The translations under genes were made by a program, and so were the position numbers. The notes beneath the pieces were generated by a model. It saw only the letters and a program-made list of their open reading frames with translations. It searched no databases and was not told the DNA's origin. Positions 55,106 through 64,000 of a DNA stretch of 64,000 nucleotides are shown in pieces; the stretch's first letter is position 1, and the number at the start of each line of letters is the position of its first letter. This DNA is from Prostheceraeus crozeri (Eukaryota > Platyhelminthes > Polycladida > Euryleptidae): positions 1 through 64,000 of the forward strand of contig CAJQUW010003024.1 of NCBI GenBank assembly GCA_907163375.1, in the 5' to 3' direction.

Positions 55106-56569
55106 GCTGCACCCTATTGTAAATTGCCTAAATGTTTTTTTTTGTCATCAAAGAGGATGATTGTATTCTACCATTCTGTTAAAAAATAATGCTGTCGATA
55201 TTGCTTAGAAATGACTTTTGCATTCACTCATAATGCGTAACTACTAACCTTATGTGTAGGTCGAAGCTATAAGCTTAAATATTTCTTAAAAATCTGAAAA
55301 GCAAATTGAATGGTGTAATGTCTCAGTAAATACGTGTACGCGTAATTTTCATCAGCCATTGGGATAACTAAAACGGATAAAGATGTACGATTACATGAGA
55401 AAGCTAATACAATTCAGCAAATGTATTATATGAATGTTTATTGAAAACTGTTATCAATATTATTTGATAGACGAATTATACTCTTAATGTACGCGCGGTA
55501 TACTAGACTGGGATAGAAAATCAATGTAGCTAGGTTTTTGAATAACCGAATTGGGTTCAATCGTATAATGGAAAAGATGGGAAACCAAACTAGATTTTCT
55601 GAAAAACCAAACTAGGTTCCCAATAAGGTAGAGTAATGAAATACGGGCAACCAATTTAGATTTCCTGAAAAACCGAATTGGGTTCTTCAATGAAGTATGC
55701 CGTTTTGAGTTGAGAAACCATTTTTGGTTTTTCAGTCATGTTTTGGTTTTCTGGACAACCAACTTGATTTGGATGTCTGGAAAACCAAATTTTTTTGGTT
55801 TTCCGGAAAACCGAAATCGGTTCCCCTCTGTGGACAAGCTGAAAAACCAAATTTGGTTTTTGGGAGCACCGATTTTTTTTAGAGTGTAGTTGCAAAAGAG
55901 GATGTTTTGTTAATAGAAATACACGCAGATTTTTCCTTTGCCACAGGCAAAGTTGCATCAGTATACATCTGCGGGTACTTTAGAATGTGTATAAGATGAT
56001 AAGAATGTGTAAACGCGTTTTTGATAGAGGCTCTTGATTCTTGAATTTCTATGCATATTCACAAGAGAGTACTTGCAAAATAGCTTTGCTTATTGATGGG
56101 AAAAATAAAAATTTGTGTCCTAACTAATACAAATCTTTATCAATTTGCACCCCAAAGGTACCTAAGAAGGCTATCTACAAGACAAGGGTGCGCAAACGCG
56201 TTTTCTACTAAGTGGTTTGAACAGCCATGTGTTTTCACAAGAGAGTCCTTGCAAAACGCAATCGCTTATTGATGGTTTAACTCGCAGATTTGAGGCTTAA
56301 CTTGTGCAAATCTGCATCAGCTTGCATCTGCAGATTGTACAAGTATTCTTGAACTAGTGACTAAAAAAAATCTAGCCACTTGGAAAGGAAATAATTCAGA
56401 AAACACAGCTGATATTGTTGAGAGCCATGTGGACGGTAAATGCAGCTAGTGAGGGAAAGCTACAGCGCTTCATTTTGATTGGCTATTGCTATTTGACTGT
56501 GCGATTTCATTGGAGTAGCCGTGTTTCTATATTTCGAAAAGGCTCGTGACTTTAAATGGAAAGTTCAGC

Positions 56570-58325
56570 GTGTTCCACTAACTAGATTTTTCTAGATTTT
56601 TGATATGTTGATAAAGGTTTTTTCTCTGCAAGATAATCCCACTCTTGGAACTACTGCAATTTGTGGAGGGTTGATGAGTAATTCGCTATAGATTGTCTGT
56701 ACTAATGCATGGATCCAGCTTACTGGGCCAGGCCTACTGATCTATCATTTTCTATACAACTGTCGTAATAGTCAAATGCGCTGTTCAGCAGAAAAGCTGC
56801 TGTATAATCTTGACTGCGTTCAGGACGGAGCACCATCGCCGATGAATATTCTACGCCAATGGTTGAAGTGGGAATCTGAAAAAAACAACAATCCTCAGTT
56901 CTATTCCCCACTGCAGCAAAATCAGTGGCTTATCCTTCTAGATGGGACAAAATGAGCATTTTATTCGTTCATGAGATATGTCGCTGTGGTCATATTGTAT
57001 CAAGAATGAAAGTACGGTCTTGGTCATACCCGGCATAAATTGCCAACAAAACGTCATGTCAGTAGTATAATCACACATAAAATGTAGTGTGTCGGCTGAC
57101 AGCGATATACCTTGACGAAATTCTTCTGCTTGAAAACTGAAAGCAATTATTAGTTTCAGATATATAATTGCACATCAACTATATGTTGCACGCCCATTGA
57201 AACTATTCAGCGTGATCGATTTTAGGCTATAGGCTAGTCAGCGCCGATGAGAAGTATTAAATGTCAACAATTGTTGCCAGCATAGCATTTCAATAGGCCT
57301 ACTCAAGAAATTTGCACACATGAATTGCAGATTTGTTAGAAAGAAATACACAAGCTATTTCATAAATGCTCTTTTTGAAGCAAATTGGCTTGTCGAACAC
57401 ATGGTTAGCAATTGCTACTCTTCCATCACTTGCTGTGCATGACCCAGTTGCATTAAACATAAAATACTGTAAATTTAGGCCTACATGTAAGTTTCGAAAT
57501 ATATTGAACTGTTCAGATGAATCAATATTGTCATGATAATTCGGCTCTTGAATATAAGACGTAAAATTGAAGCTGGACCAGAAATAGTGCCAAAAATGAA
57601 TTTGTCAGGATTTACTTGCAAAAATCATCCACATGTGGCAATTATTTTTTTACCTTAGTAGGCCTAAATTCCACCTTAATCAACAATAATTGTATGATCC
57701 TGACTCAGTCGATTCATTAAAAAACTTCTCAATCAGTTTCAGATTCATAGTAAGGCTATTCATTGCATTCTTTAATCATTATATCACTGAAAATATCTGG
57801 GATGCAAACAGCGTCAAGCTAGGAATGAAGTGAGAATATTTATTTACGTTTAACTTGTACAGATGTGGTGCTGAATAACTGTTATCAAAGTATTCATACT
57901 TCCCATTACGACTTTTCCAAACGCAATTAGTCGCTGGAACCTCCGGAAATTTTTTGGGACATTTAAGTCTCGCATGTTTTAATTCAATTTTACCAAATCA
58001 TCCAATGATTTTTTAAAAATAAATTTTTATGAATACGTTATACTGGCACAAAATCTGAAAAGGAACACAGAACAGATATTTGATATGTCCATTATTAAAC
58101 GTGATAATTTGATTTTTTAGTAATTTCAAACATTTTGCTACTTTTGCCGATATTTTAGGCGGTCATGCTTAAATTGATGACGTCCTGAAGCACAACAGCG
58201 GCAGTAACAATCACTTTGAAAATCACGTTTGAATGATATTTCATCAAATTGATCCTAAAATTAAAAAAATATAATCATTTTGTTATTTAAAAAGTGGAAC
58301 TTTTAAGTCCCACGGGTGCGCAATG
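56570..58325 (+). repeat. 1.76-kb direct repeat D, copy 2 (uninterrupted)
   Basis: The complete form of repeat D, giving the empty site for the LINE at 41930-43750. It ends in CACGGGTGCGCAATGGGTTAA. Divergence from copy 1 is a few scattered substitutions. The minus-strand frame at 56720-56911 is shared by both copies in part but is not convincingly coding. Confidence 0.85.
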
Positions 58326-58699
58326 GGTTAAAGTAAAAATAAGGGTGTTTCTGTACGCGAAGTATACAAAGCGCTCTTATCATTTTTTTGAAATTCAAAT
58401 ATTCAAATTCAAACTTGGCTCCTTAAAATTCATAGTTCACACCTAATATTGATATGACTAAGAGGTATTCCAACCTTCAAAAATGTGCTAAACGCCCTTT
58501 TCTCGCCATTATTGTAAAGAGTGCCTTTTTTGTATGAAGTCCCCCTATTATTCGCCGGTTGTACGAATAGCCATTATTACTATTTTTCGGCGTACAGAGA
58601 GTGCTTCATTGCAATAATTTATAATAATAGCAATATGCTATATTTGGAAATGACAGATGCATAACAATTACAAATAATCAAGGGGAAGATTAGTAGTCA

Positions 58700-59250
58700 A
58701 TGAGAAATAATATCAGAATGAATCATTCGATGGATAAAGTTCTTTCCGTTGATCGCATTGATGCTCGTTCTCCGCGGTCGATGCAGCCTGGGTCTGAGGA
58801 TTCTTCGATGTGCTGTTTCTGGTGTAGAAGTCGATGAAGCACGTGTCCCCGGTGCTGTAATATTTTGCTAAACAATCTATTTTCACTTTTCTCAGCTATT
58901 GAGCTTGCGTCCGCCGTTTTACTGTATACTCTTCGCTGCTTGTGTTGCTGATCTCCTTGGCTTTTCACAATCTTCATTGAGTGCTCTTTTTGCATTTTTT
59001 CAAAATCCTGCTTACGTCGGCGTTCATATGTAGTTTTTGTGTGAAGATGACATCGAGGATTATGATTTCTGAAGTTCTTCTGATGTGGCGGCTCCATTTT
59101 GGTTCTTGCTCTTTGAAAGATTATTTCTTGAGATTTGGCTTCGTTGAAGTTGTGACTCTTGTTTAATGCCCACTCCTTGTAACTCGACTGTTGTTGTATC
59201 AAAGTTTTCCGGCGGTACAATCAGATATGTATCATCTGCATATTTAATTA
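58700..59250 (-). mobile_element. LINE ORF2 3'-terminal fragment with internal loss
   Basis: On the minus strand the first residues in one frame are IIIKYADDTYLIVPPENFDT (about 59250-59200), the catalytic YADD. The frame then changes to SQEIIFQRARTK (K/R SREIVF thumb motif), and it ends with SENRLFSKILQHRGHVLHRL, close to the ERLF.KIL....HVLH.LLP ending of a common animal LINE group. The segment between thumb and end is much shorter than usual, so part is deleted. Frames are broken. Confidence 0.75.
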
Positions 59251-59475
59251 TGATGTCTGTTGATTATTATTGGTTTCAGGTCCGATAGTATCGTGGAGAA
59301 TGCACTTGGTCCAATTACCGATTCTTGATGTCTGTTGTATGCGGGACGAAGATAATACAACTGTTTCGGGGAGAGCATTCCAAACGTTTGAAACACGATT
59401 ACTGAAGAAAAATTGCCGAGCATTACATTGAGGGCGATTGGTGAATCTCAACTTAAAGGGATGACCACGAGTTGT

Positions 59476-61333
59476 TCAGCAAAATTCAGGGAATGACAGA
59501 ACAAAAAAGTTTTGGACAGGTAGATCAACAAGACCATTGAGCATCTTAAAAACATAAATCAAATCGAACATAATTCTCCGCTTTTCCAGAGACAATACAT
59601 TAAGAATATGCAACCGATCATTATAATCATTGAAACAAAGTCCGGCACGTCGACAAACATTCTTTGTAAAATATTTCTGAACTTTTTCAATAGTCTTAAT
59701 GTCCTGAACTAAGTACGGACTCCAAACTGGAGTGCAATACTCAACCAAAGGTCTAACATAGGATGAGTAAGCTTTCATAAGCAGGGTTGGGCTATTGGAC
59801 ATGAATGATTTCAGGATTAAGTATGCACGTGACATTGCTTTAGAAGACATTTTTTGACAATGGACAGAAAATGTCAGATTAGGAGAAAAAGTTGCGCCAA
59901 TATCACAAATGTCTGACACTTTATCAATCATAGTATTATCTAAAAAATGACAGCAATCATTGATAACGGGTCCAAACGATAACAGTTTTGTTTTTGTGCA
60001 GGAAATGGACAGCTGCATTTGAGATGACCAATGTAGAATATTATCAAATGCACGTGACATTGCTTTAGAAGACATTTTTTGTCAATGGACAGAAAATGTC
60101 AGATTAGGAGAAAAAGTTGCGCCAATATCACAAATGTCTGACACTTTATCAATCATAGTATTATCTAAAAAATGACAGCAATCATTGATAACGGGTCCAA
60201 ACGATAACAGTTTTGTTTTTGTGCAGGAAATGGACAGCTGCATTTGAGATGACCAATGTAGAATATTATCAAGAGAGTTGTTGAGACATGAAAAGTCACC
60301 AGAACTACTCATCTGAAACAGCTTCACGTCGTCGGCAAAAAGTCTCATCTCACTTGGTCCAGTGGTACAAGAAGTAATACCATCAATGTATAATAAAAAC
60401 AGGTAGGGCCCTAAGACAGAGCCTTGGGGCACACCACTGGAGGTCATAGATACGTCCGATAAACAGTCATCGATCATGACACATTGTGTTCTGTTACAGA
60501 TAAAGTAACTCAACCAAATCAACAACTCATATTTAATTCCATGATTCTTGATAACTAATAGAAGTTTGCGATGACAAAGGGTATCGAATGCTTTAGCGAA
60601 GTCGATATACACTGTATTGACTTGGTTCCGAAAATCGACAGCTGTAGATCACTCATTCAAGGTAGATAAAAGTTGCGTACAGGAAGAACGTCTCCGTATA
60701 AAGCCATGTTGATCATTGGAAATTAGACCGTTATCAATAAGATACGAAGACAAATTGTCAGCAATAATGCTCTCCATGATTTTGCATATGATGCTGGTCA
60801 AGGCAATTGGCCGGTAGTTACATAAAGATGATCTACTGCCCTTTTTATGTAACGGCAAAACTTTGCACTGACCTTTTCCACATATCAGGGAGTTTTCCGG
60901 AATGCAGTGAAGATTCATAGAGAATCTGGAGAGGAACAGCAAGAACACCACTGAGATTACGCAAGAAAATTGGTGGTAGACCATCAGGAGTATAACTGAA
61001 TTTAGGTTTAAGCTCGTGAAGTTTCTGCGTAATCACTTCAATAGGAAAGTCAACATAATTCAAGCCAATATTTCCAAGCTTTAGATCTTCTAATACGGGA
61101 GCGTTGCCGTCATCATCGACAAAAACAGAAAGAAAATAATGATTAAATGCGGCTGCTTTGACATTTGGATCATGGATCAAATTCCCAAGATAGTCCTTCA
61201 TGGATGGTATCACAGGACGATTGTTCATCCTTTTGCGCAGATAGGAAAAAAAGGACCGATCGGTAATGAACTTAAGAAGATTTCTCTCGAAATCACAGAA
61301 GAAATCTTTAACTGACTCGTTGAATTTTTGCAC
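59476..61333 (-). pseudogene. CR1/L2-like reverse transcriptase, broken, with in-frame duplication
   Basis: Order of motifs on the minus strand: RSFFSYLRKRMNNRPVIPSM and FSYTPDGLPPIFLRNLSGVL (61.3-60.95 kb); then, after a frame change near 60.88 kb, VLPLHKKGSRSSLCNYRPIA with LTSIICKIMESII; QHGFIRRRSSCTQLLSTLNE; after a stop near 60.65 kb, MYIDFAKAFDTLCHRKLL, SSGVPQGSVLGPYLFLLYID and MRLFADDVKLFQ (the catalytic motif is FADD). Then comes the segment LDNILHWSSQMQLSISCTKT to FSPNLTFSVH, which is present twice. It ends with SYVRPLVEYCTPVWSPYL and KRRIMFDLIYVFKMLNGLVD. The tail NRVSNVWNALPETVVLSSS (59400) is in a third frame. Confidence 0.85.
59825..60274 (-). repeat. 225-bp tandem duplication inside the RT
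   Basis: 59825-60049 and 60050-60274 are direct copies differing at about one base (TTTTTTGACAATGG against TTTTTTGTCAATGG). The length is 75 codons, so the duplication keeps the frame. It covers the region after the catalytic FADD motif and would disrupt the thumb. Confidence 0.9.
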
Positions 61334-61357
61334 GCCAATTTATAGGAATTGAGATAA

Positions 61358-62208
61358 AAAATGTACCGATACGAACTATTCTATCTGTGATTGGCTGTTT
61401 TGCAATTAAATACGAATTGTTGGTATGTTTTACATACGAGACCCGATGCAAATTCGACCTCATTTGTATGTGTTTAGTATGAAGAGCTTTAAGTCAAATG
61501 GCAAAAAATAAGTTATATTACATACTACTGTCAATTAACATTTTTCCAGTAATACCAATCGTGAATATTTCTTTGCGAAAGTGTGGTATTTAACTAGATT
61601 GGAATGATTGTTAAAGTAACGGCGCATGTCATCGTTGCTACTTGTCTTATGGCATTGACAAGACTCATAATTAGCTCATTTCCATGAATTAAGTTGATAA
61701 ACATCATTTAAATAATACGATAACAATCGAACAACCATGTTGACTTACATATCTCAAACATGACTATTTTTGCGTTCATGAATTATAATGTGTTTTTATT
61801 TCGGATTGATAATATGCTTAGTGACAAAATTACATAAATTACATAATGCATGATTGTTGATGGTTGAATACTTATTGATTATTCATGAAATGCCTTAGAC
61901 TTACATGTATTAAAATCGAATTCATTATTGTAAGTTTGACTATCAAATTTCATTATCTTGCTACGTACAAAACACTAGTAACATTAGTGTGATATTTATT
62001 GACAAAAGGCCTTAAATCAACATACTTTGGACATGATTGATGCTTTCTTTTAACATTGTGCTGGTATGGCTTTAGTATGTAAAGCATACCACATTTAAAA
62101 TAACATGCGAAAAGCATACAAATATATACCAAGAGAATACAGAAATATACCAAAAAATATTTTGGTATGCATCCTTCGTATGCGATTGGTATTGAGCGAT
62201 TTACAGTG
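61358..62208 (+). mobile_element. Family A TIR element, copy 3, left-truncated
   Basis: From CGATACGAACTATTCTATC on it follows the family A sequence (compare 11551-12411) and ends in GAGCGATTTACAGTG at 62208, followed by TA. The left end is missing at the border with the LINE. Confidence 0.85.
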
Positions 62209-62210
62209 TA

Positions 62211-62429
62211 CACTGTAAGCCAGCACCTCCTAAAATCGAAGAAACCTGCATCCTAAAGCTCCAAATACTAGAATTTCAGGAGGTTGCGTGAAATAGAATG
62301 TTGACATACTAAAGAGAACAATAACCCTAGTGCGCTAGCCTCCTAAAACGCTTTGCTTTAGGATTTTTTTATTAGTTACGAATAGTGTCTTGCTTTAGTG
62401 TGTGATTTAGTAGGTGCTGGTTTAGAGTG
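62211..62429. mobile_element. 219-bp TA-inserted TIR element, family B
   Basis: Ends CACTGTAAGCCAGCACCTCC and, inward from the right, CACTCTAAACCAGCACCTAC, followed on both sides by matching TAAA. TA lies on each side (62209-62210 and 62430-62431). The left TA is also the right TA of the family A copy. The interior has a palindromic CCTAAA/TTTAGG pattern. Non-coding, so non-autonomous. Confidence 0.88.
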
Positions 62430-62439
62430 TAGTTGTCTG

Positions 62440-62870
62440 CCTACGTTACGTATAAAAGTCAGCAATCCAACTGTAGATTTGGTCGGGAAATTTCAAATTG
62501 ACAAGGTTTTCAAGTAATTTAGATCTTCTCGCTACGTTGCAAAAGCTCTCGAGAAGTCTAAGGTGACCATTTGAGCAGAGCTGTGATTTTCTAAAATTGT
62601 CGTTACTTGACTTAGAATTGCTATCAACGCTGCTGTGGTGCCTCCTATTTGTCGGAAAGTGCATTCATCATTGTACAGGCTGTTCCTCGACATTGCTTGA
62701 ATGATTGTTTTAGCAATGATTTATTCGCAAAGTCGTGACAGAACTGGTGTTATCGAGATCAGTCGGAAATCGCTTGGTTTTTTTGGTCGTGTGATTATCA
62801 AATCGAAGCACGTGTTAAATTGTGAGAGACATTTTTGAATTGTTTTGTATTGCAATCTCAGAGAGCGCAA
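62440..62870 (-). pseudogene. LINE RT fragment (fingers to palm)
   Basis: On the minus strand: PSDFRLISITPVLSRLCE (about 62775), YNDECTFRQIGGTTAALIAI, then SSAQMVTLDFSRAF with the first palm Asp, and FPDQIYSWIADFYT at the left end. These are consecutive motifs of an animal LINE RT (DFRPIS.TPVLSR...F...GSTTAAL...LDFSKAFDTV). It is spread over at least two frames and truncated at both ends. Confidence 0.72.
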
Positions 62871-63224
62871 AAGTTTATTCCAAACTCCTACAATCATAGT
62901 TTGAAACCGTCATTAACTTTGGTGAAGATGTCTAGATCAACACATTTCATGTTAGCCGTCAAATTGACGGTATCCGCGGGTTAAGGTAGACCCTGCTCTA
63001 ACAACAAAAATTCTGTTTAGGTAGGCTACCAGCATTAGTCAATGAATTTGTTGGGAGAATAAATGTCACCGAAATTCAAATCAGTAAACTTTAGAGAAAG
63101 AATATCTACAAAGTAATTATTGTAGCATCCGCGGTTAGTGTTAAACATGTGAACCTTTATATCTCATCGCTACCAAAAATCATCATCAACTGACTGAAAT
63201 GGGAAGATGGAATAAATGAAAGCT
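62871..63224. other. No feature recognised
   Basis: No frame or repeat of note between the two LINE fragments. Confidence 0.4.
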
Positions 63225-63610
63225 GAGATGATCGGAAAAGGGGCCACCTGGCGTCCACTGGTCACCTGGTGCCATCCAGTCGCGTACGACCCCTTGGCGA
63301 CGTCACGTTGGATTCTCTTCCACTTGTGATTGGTCTCTTGATTCACCAATTATGCGGCTCGCAGTGCACCCGTTTGCCGCGCGCAAGCCTCCCATCCATC
63401 GACATCTCGGTCTGCCTCTCCGTCTTTCTCCCTCAGGGCGGCCAAACAGAATATCTTTCTCAAGTGATCCGTTCTTCCGAGTCACGTGGACAAAGTACCG
63501 TGATACTGCGGTGATGCTGCTTGTAGTGGCTCTTATGTTTTCACCTGCTGTAGCACCCACTTGTTGGTCCAAAAAAGGTCCACGTGATGTTAAAGAAGAG
63601 AGTAGTCCTA
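63225..63610 (-). pseudogene. C-terminal end of an RTE-like LINE ORF2
   Basis: The minus frame reads YFVHVTRKNGSLEKDILFGR, then PEGERRRGRPRCRWMGGLRA and ASRIIGESRDQSQ. It matches the GHV.R....LEK.I..G...G.R.RGRPR.RW.D.I....G.....A..RA.DR..W C-terminus of RTE-like LINEs, with the final W lost. It is GC-richer than its flanks. The upstream RT is absent. Confidence 0.75.
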
Positions 63611-64000
63611 TAAAGCAGCTAAGAATCAAGGTCCGCTACGCACGAGTGAGGAAAATATTTAAGCATAGAAGCAGCTAGGAGGCACCGTAAAGAAATATAA
63701 AGAAAGAATGTCATCGGCATGCAGCTGTGGAATTACAAATCCGTGCGTTTGCTATTCCGTCAAGTCAATCAGGCGTGAGATAGATGATTTCCTAAGTGGC
63801 TCGGTAACTCAGACCGTCGTCGCCGTCTGCGTTCAAGCTGTGATCCTCCTGACATCTACAGTCCTGCTCATGTGAAGCAAATGAAGCTCCCATGAACTTT
63901 CGTGTCCTATTTTCTCTGTTAGACATTCTACACTTGTTAGCATTGTAGAGGCTTTGGGAAGCGTGGCAATCCTAATCTGTGCGTACAAAGGGAATTTCGT
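63611..64000. other. No feature recognised
   Basis: The window's right end. Short frames only, and no element end that I can identify. Confidence 0.4.

Larger units (their letters stand above)
49575..55886 (+). mobile_element. 6,312-bp TA-inserted TIR element carrying a spliced gene
   Basis: The ends are CACTCTAAAAAAAATTGG and, inward from the right, CACTCTAAAAAAAATCGG. TA flanks both ends (49573-49574 and 55887-55888). The empty site with a single TA is at 17296-17297 in block copy 1 (GAGAGTAGTTGC). Behind each TIR lies an array of imperfect palindromes of the type GGTTTTCCAGAAAACC (49590-49760 and about 55550-55870), the sort of sub-terminal repeats that transposases bind in several superfamilies. 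A multi-exon gene lies inside (53.6-55.1 kb). No transposase motif is seen. The ends resemble those of families A and B of this window (CACTSTAA plus TA). Confidence 0.92.
45262..56570 (+). repeat. Repeated block A, copy 2
   Basis: Matches block A copy 1 from CTGCCACTGCACAGC on. It carries a different set of insertions: a 1.34-kb segment and family A element (46.6-48.9 kb) and the 6.3-kb TIR element (49575-55886). It provides empty sites for the insertions of copy 1, and copy 1 provides the empty site for the 6.3-kb element. Confidence 0.85.
59251..61335 (-). mobile_element. 5'-truncated CR1/L2-like LINE
   Basis: Its start lies in the pre-RT region (61333) and it ends after the C-terminal domain near 59251, with an AATAATAATC-type tail on its 3' side. 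It lies immediately upstream, on the same strand, of another LINE piece. On its right it abuts a truncated family A TIR element, so it probably cut that element. Confidence 0.82.

Noticed and set aside
41637-58325. Reading the D repeats as LTRs of a large retroelement
   Set aside because: No typical LTR ends, primer-binding site, gag or pol belonging to the unit, and no target duplication. Left as an unclassified direct repeat.
63269-63678. Plus-strand frames at the right end
   Set aside because: They lie opposite the RTE-like C-terminal motif RRRGRPRCRW on the minus strand and are its shadows.

Overview
The window is nuclear DNA of an animal, most likely a marine invertebrate. It is AT-rich, its genes are split by GT-AG introns with AATAAA polyadenylation signals, and most of it is built from metazoan-type mobile elements: non-LTR retrotransposons (LINEs), Penelope-like elements (PLEs), hAT and mariner DNA transposons, TA-inserting miniature elements and a BEL/Pao fossil. 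The species cannot be fixed from the sequence alone.

Layout. 1-4.5 kb holds the last two exons of a host gene of unknown function. 4.5-9.1 kb holds two PLEs, each ending in an inverted copy of its own 3' part and carrying hammerhead-ribozyme-like motifs, with a small TIR element between them. 10.2-18.0 kb is the first copy of a long repeated block, interrupted by a 1.0-kb TA-inserting element and by a LINE with both ORFs open. 18.8-28.5 kb is a deep nest: a PLE broken by a foldback repeat, by a BEL/Pao remnant and by a hAT transposon that itself carries a LINE. 28.6-36.9 kb is a giant foldback element, with inverted arms of about 1.1 kb plus arrays of a 138-bp repeat. 37.3-39.5 kb is a heap of LINE pieces. 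39.7-41.0 kb is a mariner copy. 41.6-58.3 kb is the second copy of the repeated block, flanked by two direct 1.76-kb repeats and carrying a 6.3-kb TIR element in which a spliced gene can be read. 58.7-63.6 kb holds LINE pieces and two TA-inserting elements placed end to end.

Because several blocks are present twice, many insertions can be proved inside the window: one copy is filled and the other is empty. This gives exact borders and target-site duplications for a 6,312-bp element, a 1,031-bp element, the hAT, the mariner and two LINEs.

The strongest candidates for something undescribed are (1) the 6.3-kb TA-inserted element that carries a multi-exon gene resembling a cellular C-terminal module but shows no transposase, and (2) the 8.2-kb foldback element whose near-identical arms each carry a terminal exon-like frame and a 58-codon ORF.
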